A stretch of DNA of 39,462 nucleotides from an uncultured Nitrosomonas sp. (GTDB taxonomy: Bacteria; Pseudomonadota; Gammaproteobacteria; Burkholderiales; Nitrosomonadaceae): the NCBI GenBank assembly GCA_902826115.1, contig CADEDO010000023.1, positions 1 through 39,462 of the forward strand, in the 5' to 3' direction. The notes below the pieces were generated by a model that was not told the origin of the DNA, made no database searches, and was given only the letters and a program-made list of their open reading frames with translations. Positions 8,612-17,095 of this stretch are shown one piece after another (within the stretch, counting starts at the first letter, position 1; the number at the start of each line of letters is the position of its first letter). The translations under genes and the position numbers were made by a program.

Positions 8612-10117
8612 ATGACTGAAGCTGATTTTCCACTGTTAAGTCTTATTATTACCATCCCTTTATTGGGTGCCTTACTGGCAGGTTCTATACGCAATGTTGA
8701 CGTTGCCAAGCAAATTGCCTTTTTTACTGCACTAATTACCTTTGTTTTAACAGCCTGTGCCACTTTATTATTTGATGCTGATAAAAGTGGATTTCAGTTG
8801 GTTGAACGCTATGACTGGATTCCCCTATTAAAAATTGAATATCTGGTCGGTGTCGATGGTATCTCAGTATTATTTCTACCGATGACTGGTTTGTTAACCA
8901 TCATCACCATGCTGGCTTCATGGAGCGCCATCTCTCATTCTTCGCGCTTCCATTTTTCGTTATTACTAGCGTTAGAGAGCGTAAGTATTGGAGTATTCTG
9001 TGCGCTTGATACCGTATTGTTCTTCTTATTCTGGGAGCTTACCCTACCACCATTCTTCTTTCTCATCGGCTTGTGGGGTATTGGTTCACAACGCCGCAGT
9101 GCAGCGATGAAATACACATTGTTTATGCTGGCGGGTGGTGTGACACTGCTACTTGCAATCATCGTGTTAGCAACCAACCATGCCAAGCAAATTGGAGGTC
9201 AAATACCCAATGATCTGACTTTTAGCCTGCCTATTCTACTGAATACACCATTACCGGATAATTTACAAACGCTGGTTTTTCTGCTGCTGCTATTTGGTTT
9301 TGCCGTGAAAGCGCCACTGGTTCCCCTGCATACTTGGTTGCCGACAGTGTCGATGGAAGGTCCTGCACATATTGTCGCAATTCTGGTTGGTCTGAAACTA
9401 GGTGTTTACGGCATTTTACGCTTTGCAATGCCATTGGCGCCGATTGCTGCGGTCGAATTTAGCTGGGTACTGAGCGTGATTGGAGCCTTTACCTTAATTT
9501 ATGGCGCATTGATTGCGCTTCAACAAACCAATTTGCGCCGCCTGCTGGCCTATGCCAGTGTGAGTCACGTTGGATTGGTCATGGTAGGGATTGCATCACT
9601 AAATATACAAGGCTTTCAAGGTGCCATTTTTCAACTGATCAACTTTACTTTTGTAGCCAGTGCATTAATGCTGGTTGCGGGTTTCATCCAACATCGGCTG
9701 GGCAGCACCGAAGCCATTCATTTAGGCGGATTGGCCAAAGTGATGCCTAAACTGACATTCTTTTATTTTTTATTTACTTTGGCCAGTATTGGCGTACCCG
9801 GTACCAGCGGCTTCCCCGCTGAGTTGCTGATGATTATCGGTGCCCTCAGTACTCACTCGGTATTGGGTGTAGCCGCCTTATCAGGTGCGATTCTGGGTGC
9901 TGCTTATATGCTGTCCTTTACCAGACGGACTTTTTTAGGTCCGGTTGTTCACAATAGTGTAAAACAGGCAATTGATCTACAACCACGCGAAATGATTTTG
10001 CTACTCATCCCATCGCTGTTAATATTAGGCTTTGGTTTTTATCCTGATTATATTCTTAATACTAACCAAATCGCTTCGGAAGCGTGGTTATCAAGATTGA
10101 TAACTAAAACACCCTAA
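8612..10117 (+). CDS. NuoM-like antiporter subunit, third in the operon
   Basis: A 501-residue NuoM-family membrane protein with Glu142 (FWELTLPPFF), Lys233 (AVKAPLVPLHTWLP) and Lys262 (GLKLGVYG), so all three hallmark channel residues are present. It starts one base after the preceding stop, consistent with a co-translated complex. With the two other NuoM-like proteins and DabB, the locus encodes four antiporter-like subunits, reminiscent of the NdhD/NdhF pairs in cyanobacterial CO2-uptake NDH-1 complexes. There are no NuoB/C/D/I/H-type genes alongside, so electron input is not evident. Coupling to a pre-existing ion gradient is inferred. Confidence 0.87.
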   Translation: MTEADFPLLSLIITIPLLGALLAGSIRNVDVAKQIAFFTALITFVLTACATLLFDADKSGFQLVERYDWIPLLKIEYLVGVDGISVLFLPMTGLLTIITMLASWSAISHSSRFHFSLLLALESVSIGVFCALDTVLFFLFWELTLPPFFFLIGLWGIGSQRRSAAMKYTLFMLAGGVTLLLAIIVLATNHAKQIGGQIPNDLTFSLPILLNTPLPDNLQTLVFLLLLFGFAVKAPLVPLHTWLPTVSMEGPAHIVAILVGLKLGVYGILRFAMPLAPIAAVEFSWVLSVIGAFTLIYGALIALQQTNLRRLLAYASVSHVGLVMVGIASLNIQGFQGAIFQLINFTFVASALMLVAGFIQHRLGSTEAIHLGGLAKVMPKLTFFYFLFTLASIGVPGTSGFPAELLMIIGALSTHSVLGVAALSGAILGAAYMLSFTRRTFLGPVVHNSVKQAIDLQPREMILLLIPSLLILGFGFYPDYILNTNQIASEAWLSRLITKTP

Positions 10118-10154
10118 TAGCCTTTTTATTATTGAAATTGGAGAGTAAAGAAAC

Positions 10155-11237
10155 ATGAATAATCCTCGCACTACCGGTATCGACTATTTGCTTGATCTCA
10201 ATGAACGACATTCCCGTGCGTTCATGGACTTGTCATCAGAGCGTCGTAGATACAGGGGCGAACATCCTACTGAGATAGCCGCTCTGAAATGTATGGACGG
10301 CAGATTGCATTTACCGGTGATGACTCAAACGGCACTTGGGATCATTCAGCCATTTCGTAATCTGGGTGGCAAATTTGATTTAGGCTGGCCGTTTTTTCAA
10401 GACAAAATTGATCAATGGGTTCAATATTCCATCAGCCGTGGCAGACACTGCCTGGTTTTTGTCACCTATCACTATGCACGCGGAGATTCTCACCGGGGTT
10501 GTAGAGGATTTCATTATGATACCGATGCGGCCAGAAACGCAGCCATTAAACTAAAAGATCAATTTATACGTGTCTATGGCAAAGGCGCAGTGGTTCCCAT
10601 CGTCTGCGGCATTGAAACCGATCTTGACGCGCTGATCTTACATGGTGAAGATGATCGCTCAGTAGTTGATTTAGCTAAAATCAAACAATCTTCCCAACTG
10701 GAACTCGAGGAATTGCTCTACTCCTTGTATCCATCGATGCCTGAAAGGATTGTGCGGGATCTGATCCCATTGGTTCGTGGCAATATCAGACATGTTGCGG
10801 AAATCCGTGCCGCCAACAGACCTATTGAAGATGCTGAGCACAAAGAGTGGGTATTAGGCGTAGGCCGTGGTTTTGACTGGCTGCATGCCATTAATACCGC
10901 ATTTATTGTTGGACCTTTTGATCCGAATCTGTCCGTTGCGATTGAAACTGCAGCCAAGTTACTGAAAGGAAACATCGATGATGGTCGGGTCGATCCCAAT
11001 GGTATCGTCCTACTGACTTCAGCGGCTTTCAGAGACAAAGGCGGTCCTGAATACCTTTTGGCCAGAGAAAAAGCCATATTCCTCAGTAAGTTTGCTCACG
11101 ACATCATCAAGGATCGAGTACCGGATTTGGTACCTCATTTACAGATCCTCACTGGATTCACTGACTTGGATACCAGAAAATTTGAAGTCATAGAGCGGGT
11201 GGATGCTGTGCCAGCTAAGAAAGTCAAAACTGCGTAA
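10155..11237 (+). CDS. CsoSCA-type (carboxysomal beta) carbonic anhydrase-like protein
   Basis: A 360-residue soluble protein with no signal peptide or membrane span. Cys46-x-Asp48-x-Arg50 (KCMDGRLHLP) and His106 to Cys116 (YHYARG...HRGCRG) reproduce the zinc-ligand and Asp/Arg-dyad order of carboxysome shell carbonic anhydrase CsoSCA (Cys173, Asp175, Arg177, His242, Cys253 in Halothiobacillus), with slightly shorter spacings. It is shorter than CsoSCA (about 515 residues) and begins almost directly at the catalytic domain, so the N-terminal helical domain is missing. GGAGAG lies before the ATG. As the last gene of the operon, 37 bases after the NuoM-like gene, it may interconvert CO2 and bicarbonate next to the transporter. 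Activity is unproven, and a CO2-sensing role is possible. Confidence 0.8.
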   Translation: MNNPRTTGIDYLLDLNERHSRAFMDLSSERRRYRGEHPTEIAALKCMDGRLHLPVMTQTALGIIQPFRNLGGKFDLGWPFFQDKIDQWVQYSISRGRHCLVFVTYHYARGDSHRGCRGFHYDTDAARNAAIKLKDQFIRVYGKGAVVPIVCGIETDLDALILHGEDDRSVVDLAKIKQSSQLELEELLYSLYPSMPERIVRDLIPLVRGNIRHVAEIRAANRPIEDAEHKEWVLGVGRGFDWLHAINTAFIVGPFDPNLSVAIETAAKLLKGNIDDGRVDPNGIVLLTSAAFRDKGGPEYLLAREKAIFLSKFAHDIIKDRVPDLVPHLQILTGFTDLDTRKFEVIERVDAVPAKKVKTA

Positions 11238-11282
11238 TTTATCCTGAAGCATCGTTGATTAGTTAAGGATTAAATTGCACCA

Positions 11283-11310
11283 AACCTGACCGATATTATT
11301 CGGTCAGGTT
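11283..11310 (+). terminator. Strong hairpin ending the DAB-like operon
   Basis: AACCTGACCGA pairs perfectly with TCGGTCAGGTT (11-bp stem, six-base loop TATTAT), 45 bases after the carbonic-anhydrase-like stop codon. The T-tract behind it is weak. It separates the six-gene operon from the SulP gene. Confidence 0.75.
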
Positions 11311-11410
11311 CTTAAACACCGATTGATAAACTCTGAGTAATGTCGCTGAATAAATATTTTAGTTATTGTTATAAAATGTGTTTTTTCCTGTTACTTACCA
11401 GTAATCAGTT

Positions 11411-12793
11411 ATGACTCACACTAATGACTTCAATGAACCACCGCCATCTTCAGATCCCAATCGAACAGAAATAGATTCGCCCCCATCAAATCCGCCACCA
11501 TCGCCTCCTCCCTCCACTCCTCATCTGACTGAGCGTGCTGCTTTCCAGACTCAATATGCAATTCGCGACATACAAGCCGGCATAATCACTGGCGCAATGG
11601 CAATACCATTGACGGTCGGTATTGCAATGATGTCTGATTACCCCATCAAGGTGGCACTTGCAACCGTTGTTTTTGCATGCTTTGTTGGCTGGGTTAATGC
11701 CTGGATTAAGCCGGGTAATTATATTGGCGCACCCGGTGTAGCGGCAGGTCTAGCGCCGGTTCTGGCGATGGGCGTCGCCAGTTTTGGCATGGAAAATATG
11801 GCCTTTGTTATTTTCCTCACCGCATTTATTCAAGCCATCATTTGGAAGTTCAATCTACAGAAATATATCTTGATTGCAGTACCGAATTATCTGGTTGAGG
11901 GCTTGCTGGCAGGTGTCGGTTTAAAGATTGCCCTCAACTTTTTTACAATGACTTATGAAATACCAGCCAGTATGGAATCAGAAGCATTTTGGAACATTGC
12001 ACGCATACAAATGTGCCTGATCTCGTTGGTTGGTTTCATAAGTTTCATTTATTTATTCACCAAGTTCCAAAGCACACAACCCGCTGTCCCATACTTCGTT
12101 TTGATTACCGCAAGTGCCATTCTGGCTCAATTTATCAGCATGCCCATGTTGCATATCGAGGATGTTCCATTGCACTTGGCGTTACCGCTTCCTCATTTTA
12201 ATGATGCATGGACCTGGATATCGGTCATTGGATTTGCATCGATGCTGGCCATTATTGATGTCATTGAGCAGGTGATGAGTAATGCCGCCATCCAGAAAAT
12301 AGACCCATTGCAAAGAAAATGCAACACTAACAATAGCTTGCTCGCCATTTGGATCGCCAATATGGGATCAAGCTTTTTTGGTGGGATGACGAATCTGGAT
12401 GGAGTGGCCAAAAGCACAACCAATAAACTGGCTGGCGCCTATACGAAATTTTCTGTGTTGATTATTGGCATGGTTATTCTGTTCTTTGTACTGAATGCTC
12501 AATTCTTGGAATATCTGCCAAAATTTTCTTTAGCAGCCATAATGATTTTTACCGGCTGGAAAATGATGATGGGATTATTACATGTTGCGCATAATGGTCA
12601 GTATGCAATGATACTGGCAACATTGTGCGCCTTACTGGTATATAAATTGGGCATCTTTGAAGGACTATTAATTTCGTTGGTCTTTCATGGACTGATTAAT
12701 TTTATCGTTTTTTATCAAGTGCAAAATATTAAAAGCAAAGAGATCATCAAAAGATATTTAAAGCGATTTGCGGGTGATGGTGGGGTTGATTAA
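11411..12793 (+). CDS. SulP-family anion permease without STAS domain
   Basis: A 460-residue protein with about 10-12 hydrophobic spans and SulP-type segments such as the AGIITGAMAIPLTVGIAM start of the transport domain (about residue 57) and GAPGVAAGLAPVL. SulP proteins carry sulfate, bicarbonate and related anions; BicA in cyanobacteria is a bicarbonate member. Odd features are a proline/serine-rich cytoplasmic N-terminus (residues 9-40) and the absence of the usual C-terminal STAS domain, the protein ending soon after the last span. No strong ribosome site precedes ATG 11411. It follows the carbon-uptake operon but has its own upstream region after a terminator. Bicarbonate transport is inferred from context; sulfate or another anion is not excluded. 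Confidence 0.82.
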   Translation: MTHTNDFNEPPPSSDPNRTEIDSPPSNPPPSPPPSTPHLTERAAFQTQYAIRDIQAGIITGAMAIPLTVGIAMMSDYPIKVALATVVFACFVGWVNAWIKPGNYIGAPGVAAGLAPVLAMGVASFGMENMAFVIFLTAFIQAIIWKFNLQKYILIAVPNYLVEGLLAGVGLKIALNFFTMTYEIPASMESEAFWNIARIQMCLISLVGFISFIYLFTKFQSTQPAVPYFVLITASAILAQFISMPMLHIEDVPLHLALPLPHFNDAWTWISVIGFASMLAIIDVIEQVMSNAAIQKIDPLQRKCNTNNSLLAIWIANMGSSFFGGMTNLDGVAKSTTNKLAGAYTKFSVLIIGMVILFFVLNAQFLEYLPKFSLAAIMIFTGWKMMMGLLHVAHNGQYAMILATLCALLVYKLGIFEGLLISLVFHGLINFIVFYQVQNIKSKEIIKRYLKRFAGDGGVD

Positions 12794-12822
12794 TACTGTG
12801 CACAACAATATCCAGATTCATT

Positions 12823-12837
12823 AAGTCACGATGACTT
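12823..12837. terminator. Small hairpin between convergent genes
   Basis: AAGTCA-CGA-TGACTT, a 6-bp stem with three-base loop, lies between the SulP stop and nudB and includes the nudB stop codon. It could serve as a weak bidirectional terminator; no T-run is obvious. Confidence 0.3.
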
Positions 12838-13278
12838 TGATTTCGTCAGCAGCGTAGGCAACATACGAATAGCCTCTGCATTACTTTCCGAAAATACTAT
12901 ATCGGCTGCTTGCTGCCAGGGCAGCCACCGATATCTTAAGTGTTCCTTTGGCGCCACGGTTACTGGCTTTAATTCCGGTAGGCACAATCCGAAAACATGC
13001 TCAGTATTATGCGTCACTTCAGGCGCATAGCGCCATCGCCATTCTTGATAAATTTCATATTGATTTTGCATCTGCCAATCACTCAGTGCGTAGCTTTCCG
13101 CATCCAAGCCCGTTTCCTCAAACACCTCGCGGATTGCCGTCTGCCGGAGTACTTCTCCTTGATTCTGGCTACCTGTCACGGATTGCCAATAACCCGGATG
13201 ATCAGCTCGCTCCAGCAGTAAAACCTGTAAATCCGCCGTGTAAATGACAACCAGAACAGAAACCGGTGCTTTGTACAT
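12826..13278 (-). CDS. nudB: Dihydroneopterin triphosphate diphosphatase (Nudix)
   Basis: A 150-residue Nudix hydrolase. The Nudix box is complete: Gly36, Glu42, Arg50-Glu51, Glu54-Glu55 and Gly57, fitting G-x5-E-x7-RE-U-x-EE-x-G-U. NudB removes pyrophosphate from dihydroneopterin triphosphate in folate biosynthesis. The length and the position 19 bases after aspS on the same strand match the usual beta/gammaproteobacterial aspS-nudB arrangement, which supports this assignment over other Nudix members. ATG at 13278 has only a weak ribosome site, consistent with coupling to aspS. Confidence 0.85.
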   Translation of the reverse strand: MYKAPVSVLVVIYTADLQVLLLERADHPGYWQSVTGSQNQGEVLRQTAIREVFEETGLDAESYALSDWQMQNQYEIYQEWRWRYAPEVTHNTEHVFGLCLPELKPVTVAPKEHLRYRWLPWQQAADIVFSESNAEAIRMLPTLLTKSKSS

Positions 13279-13297
13279 TAGAACAATTGATGTTCGA

Positions 13298-15079
13298 TTA
13301 ACCAGGCTTGATTTCAGTCTGGCGCAAGCGAATATTCAATTCTTTCAATTGTTTCTCGTCTACCGTGCTGGGCGCGTGAGTAAGCAGGCACTGAGCACGC
13401 TGCGTTTTAGGAAAGGCAATCACGTCACGAATCGATTCTGAGCCTGTCATCATGGTCAAAATACGATCCAGACCAAATGCAATTCCACCATGAGGCGGTG
13501 CGCCATACTGCAAGGCCTCTAACAGAAAACCAAATTTTTCTTGGGCTTCCTGCTGCGAAATATTTAAAGCGCTAAATACCTTGGATTGAATATCCTGGCG
13601 ATGAATCCTCACCGACCCGCCGCCAATTTCGGAGCCATTCAGAACCATGTCATAAGCTTTGGAAATTGCATTGCCTGGATCTGTTTCCAGCAAATCTTCA
13701 TGCCCATCGGCTGGAGAAGTAAAAGGATGATGCAAGGCTTGCCAGCGATTTTCTTCTTCATCGCGCTCAAACATGGGAAAATCAACCACCCATAATGGCT
13801 TCCAGCCGGATTCTGCATGACCATGCTGGTGACCAATTTTGATACGTAACGCACCTAAGGATTCATTAACGATTTTAGCTTTATCTGCACCAAAGAATAT
13901 CAAATCACCATCCTTTGCACTTGTTCGTGCAAGAATGGTGTTAATGGTTTCCTCAGGTAGGAATTTAAGGATTGGTGATTGCAATCCTTCCAGACCTCCT
14001 GCCAGGTTATTGACTTTGATATAAGCCAAGCCTTTTGCGCCATAAATAGCCACAAAATTCGTATAGTCATCAATCTCTTTGCGCGATAACTCTCCCCCTC
14101 TAGGTACGCATAAAGCGGCTACCCGACCATTCGGCTTCTCGGCTGCTTCACGAAACACTTTGAAAGGCACTTCCTTCATGATGTCGGTCAGCTCTGTAAA
14201 TTCCAGCGGAACGCGCAAATCGGGTTTATCAGAACCATACTTGAACATGGCATCCGCATAGGTCAAACGAGGAAATGGATTGGGCAGATCTACGTTATTT
14301 ACGGTCTTAAACAGACCGCGGATCATTTCTTCCATCAATGACATAATTTCATCGGCAGACAGAAAAGAAGTTTCAATATCAATCTGAGTAAACTCTGGTT
14401 GTCTGTCAGCGCGCAAATCTTCATCACGAAAACAACGTGTTATCTGATAGTAGCGGTCAAACCCTGCCACCATCAAGAGTTGCTTGAATAATTGTGGCGA
14501 TTGAGGCAACGCAAAAAAATGACCTGCATTGACTCGCGAAGGCACCAGATAGTCGCGCGCGCCTTCAGGCGTCGACTTGGTCAACATCGGCGTTTCAATA
14601 TCCAAAAACCCATGTTGATCAAGAAACATGCGCACAGCCATTGCAACCCGATGCCGCAAACGCAGATTGGATTGCATCACTGGTCGACGCAAATCCAGGT
14701 AGCGATGCTCCAGTCGCACCGCTTCGCTGATATTGTCATCGTCCATCAGAAAAGGCGGTGTCAATGAAGTATTCAATACCTCGATGCTAGCCACCAAAAT
14801 CTCGATCTCGCCGCTGAACAAAGCCGCATTGATCGTGCCTTCAGGACGCTTTCTGACTTTACCCGTGATAGTCAGCACAAACTCATTACGTACTTTCTCT
14901 GCTGTCTGAAAGGTTTCCACATTATCTGGATCGCATACAATCTGAACCAAGCCTTCACGGTCACGCAAATCAATAAATATGACACCGCCATGATCCCTGC
15001 GCCGATGCACCCAGCCGCAAAGTGTCACTGTTTTATCAAGATATTCCGTATTAATGGCGCCACAGTAGTTTGTACGCAT
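13298..15079 (-). CDS. aspS: Aspartyl-tRNA synthetase
   Basis: A 593-residue class IIb aminoacyl-tRNA synthetase. The N-terminal OB-fold (about 1-105) begins MRTNYCG. Class II motif 2 is visible as [16 protein letters not shown] (about 217), the bacterial GAD insertion lies around 290-400, and motif 3 is [11 protein letters not shown] (about 536). ATG at 15079 is chosen; an upstream in-frame TTG at 15091 would add only four residues and has no better ribosome site. It charges tRNA with aspartate in the cytoplasm. fmdB lies upstream on the same strand and nudB follows. In many betaproteobacteria a DUF502 gene sits between fmdB and aspS; only 138 non-coding bases are found here. Confidence 0.97.
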   Translation of the reverse strand: MRTNYCGAINTEYLDKTVTLCGWVHRRRDHGGVIFIDLRDREGLVQIVCDPDNVETFQTAEKVRNEFVLTITGKVRKRPEGTINAALFSGEIEILVASIEVLNTSLTPPFLMDDDNISEAVRLEHRYLDLRRPVMQSNLRLRHRVAMAVRMFLDQHGFLDIETPMLTKSTPEGARDYLVPSRVNAGHFFALPQSPQLFKQLLMVAGFDRYYQITRCFRDEDLRADRQPEFTQIDIETSFLSADEIMSLMEEMIRGLFKTVNNVDLPNPFPRLTYADAMFKYGSDKPDLRVPLEFTELTDIMKEVPFKVFREAAEKPNGRVAALCVPRGGELSRKEIDDYTNFVAIYGAKGLAYIKVNNLAGGLEGLQSPILKFLPEETINTILARTSAKDGDLIFFGADKAKIVNESLGALRIKIGHQHGHAESGWKPLWVVDFPMFERDEEENRWQALHHPFTSPADGHEDLLETDPGNAISKAYDMVLNGSEIGGGSVRIHRQDIQSKVFSALNISQQEAQEKFGFLLEALQYGAPPHGGIAFGLDRILTMMTGSESIRDVIAFPKTQRAQCLLTHAPSTVDEKQLKELNIRLRQTEIKPG

Positions 15080-15217
15080 AGTTCTGTTCAATAGTTGAGA
15101 GATGAGGTTATGATTTTTATGTGTTGATCACGAAGATCGGAACTGAGTGATAGCCATTTTTAGGTTGCTACTCATATCACGACTAAGGAGCGCTTTCATC
15201 GCATATTCGTTATTTCA

Positions 15218-15514
15218 TTAATCTGCCGCAGGCGTCGAAGCACTTTCTTTGCTGGCGACCGTATCCGCAGCAACCGGTGTGGCTGATGCACTATCTGTTG
15301 CAGTCGATTTGGTATCAGTTTGTTTTGTTTTGTTATTTCTAAAATCAGTCACATACCAACCGCCGCCTTTTAATTGAAATCCTGCAGCAGATATCAGCTT
15401 TGTATAATTGCTACTCCCGCAAACCGGACAAGCCGCAATGGGTGCATCACTAATCTTTTGCAAGTGTTCTTTCTCGGCACCACATGAATTGCAAAGATAT
15501 TCATAAATAGGCAT
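15218..15514 (-). CDS. FmdB-family zinc-ribbon regulatory protein
   Basis: A 98-residue protein starting MPIYEYLC, the typical FmdB start. Two CxxC pairs (Cys8/Cys11 and Cys29/Cys32) form a predicted zinc ribbon in the first 45 residues; the rest is a low-complexity Ala/Thr/Ser/Asp tail. ATG at 15514 is supported by GGAGG five bases upstream; the in-frame TTG at 15529 is rejected. The family is widespread beside aspS in betaproteobacteria, but its molecular role is not well defined. Confidence 0.88.
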   Translation of the reverse strand: MPIYEYLCNSCGAEKEHLQKISDAPIAACPVCGSSNYTKLISAAGFQLKGGGWYVTDFRNNKTKQTDTKSTATDSASATPVAADTVASKESASTPAAD

Positions 15515-15881
15515 AGAGGCCTCCAACAATCCAATATGAGAAATCGCGAATTATACCTTAACCAGGCTTATTTTAAGCATCTAATACGACCTTTAGATGG
15601 AGGATCGTGTTCTAGGCGCTACCATGAATAGTGATTATTTTCAGAAAAATTCAGAATATGACTTATGTTGCGCAAGCTTATTATTCCCAGAAAGTTTTTT
15701 ATCGGTGATCAGTTTGAATAATCTTCAATAGAGAATTATTAACTAACAATGCGCATGGATTGCAGAATAACAATAGAGAGATTTAATTTGAATAAATCAT
15801 ATCAGCGAAAATGAGCCTGAATCGAGCAAACAACTAGCATTGACAAGAGCGGAGAGGACATTGCCTCTCCGTACAACAAGA
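15515..15881. other. Intergenic region with one terminator hairpin
   Basis: This 367-base stretch contains the ribosome site of fmdB at one end and the hairpin at 15850-15871 at the other. No convincing gene, RNA or repeat is seen in the AT-rich middle. Confidence 0.6.
15850..15871 (-). terminator. Hairpin after the Asp/Gly-rich secreted-protein gene
   Basis: CGGAGAGG and CCTCTCCG form a perfect 8-bp stem around a 6-base loop, 10 bases beyond the stop codon of the minus-strand gene at 15882-16586. The trailing sequence is only moderately T-rich. Confidence 0.65.
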
Positions 15882-16586
15882 TTAACTTAATACACTAACA
15901 TCATCCCAACCAATCATACCGGCTTGTATACCGACTAGCGTAATGGATACATCAGAACCAAAATTGACAATAAAATCATCACCATCATGATAAGCATTGG
16001 TAACGTAACTAGACAAATGCTCCCTTGAGGTCAAGCCAAGACCCGTATCAAACACCAACATATCACCTTGCTGCGAACTAAAATCTTCGATTCGTAAATG
16101 ATCTGCTTCGCGGAAAATAAAATCATCTGCTCCATGCCCACCTGAGCAATGTTCCCCTCCTCGCACAGCGATATAATCATCGCCACTGGTATGAGAATAA
16201 TGGATATTGTCAGTAATTCTTGGCCCATTGCCATTACCTGATGCATTTGGTGAAACCTGCCATTGTTCAGAAACACGGAAGAAAATTCCATCACCGTCAG
16301 CATCCGAATAGCGCGTTATTTCGGTTCCGAAAGGTTTAATTTCTTTACGTACAACATCATTGCCATCCACAGTATAAGATTTCGTTCCATGATCATCCAA
16401 TGATTTAGGTTTCAACACACCGTCTTTCAATTCATAAACAGCGGTTACCTGATTATTGGCAATTTCAAACTTAAAAGCTTTGTGATTTCCGGAAAAATTA
16501 TCATCACCTCCAAAATCATCATTGCGACGGCCTCCATGATCGTCACTGCGTCTGTCATCATTAAAATCGCGATTGCCTGAACTCAT
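15882..16586 (-). CDS. Asp/Gly-rich calcium-binding-like protein, candidate type I secretion substrate
   Basis: A 234-residue protein with no N-terminal signal peptide. The first 35 residues are rich in Asp, Arg, Gly and Asn. An EF-loop-like DADGDG occurs at 95-100. The C-terminal 100 residues (GDDYIAVRGGEH, DHLRIEDFSSQQGD, FIVNFG, WDDVSVLS) resemble the RTX-adjacent C-terminal domains of type I secreted proteins, ending in a hydrophobic/acidic tail. ATG at 16586 follows AGGAGA; an upstream in-frame start (16607) is less likely. I infer an exported calcium-binding protein of unknown function. It differs from the three large RTX proteins at 29-36 kb in its C-terminus. Confidence 0.65.
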   Translation of the reverse strand: MSSGNRDFNDDRRSDDHGGRRNDDFGGDDNFSGNHKAFKFEIANNQVTAVYELKDGVLKPKSLDDHGTKSYTVDGNDVVRKEIKPFGTEITRYSDADGDGIFFRVSEQWQVSPNASGNGNGPRITDNIHYSHTSGDDYIAVRGGEHCSGGHGADDFIFREADHLRIEDFSSQQGDMLVFDTGLGLTSREHLSSYVTNAYHDGDDFIVNFGSDVSITLVGIQAGMIGWDDVSVLS

Positions 16587-17095
16587 TTTATTTCTCCTGA
16601 TAGTCAATAAAAATAATTGGAAAGTATTTGCTGCACAGCATGTTCTTCATAGTGTTTCGCTCACAATCAATTCCTCTGAGCGAATAAATCTATTAAATCA
16701 GAAGAATTACCTAACACGCGGATTCATGCAGTTGTTGGTTACTTAATGCAGTAAGAAACATTATACGTGTGAATATTTCCCACGTCAATTATTTTGCGGG
16801 AAATATTTACACGTATATACAGAAACTTCTATTTGTGAAAATATTTATTTAAATACATATACCTAAATAAAAATGAAACCGATAATTTTGCCACTATTCT
16901 TTGTTATAAGTACTCATGTATAGTCGTACTTCTGACTACCACATGCCAATCAAATTAGATTCTTGAGAAATAGGCAGCGAATCTTCTAATTTTGCGTAAT
17001 TATTTCAAAGCTACTGTGCGATTGATTGCACTCTATAAGTTTTCAGTGAACACCCTTCAATTCTTTAAAAGCGCATCAAAAAACCACCGACAAGC
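16587..17095. other. Divergent intergenic region with long inverted repeat
   Basis: This 509-base AT-rich stretch lies between the minus-strand Asp/Gly-rich protein gene and the plus-strand metallophosphoesterase. Apart from the long inverted repeat at 16762-16817, no gene or RNA is recognised. Confidence 0.6.
16762..16817. promoter_or_regulatory. 20-bp near-perfect inverted repeat
   Basis: Bases 16762-16781 (TATACGTGTGAATATTTCCC) match the reverse complement of 16798-16817 at 19 of 20 positions, with a 16-base spacer. The one mismatch would be a G-U pair in RNA. It could be paired operator half-sites, the imprint of a small mobile element, or a transcript hairpin. Its position between divergent genes favours regulation. 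Confidence 0.55.

Noticed and set aside
694..10117. Respiratory complex I (nuo) operon
   Set aside because: Only antiporter-like subunits are present, with DUF2309 in the middle; no NuoA-D, E-I or J/K genes accompany them.
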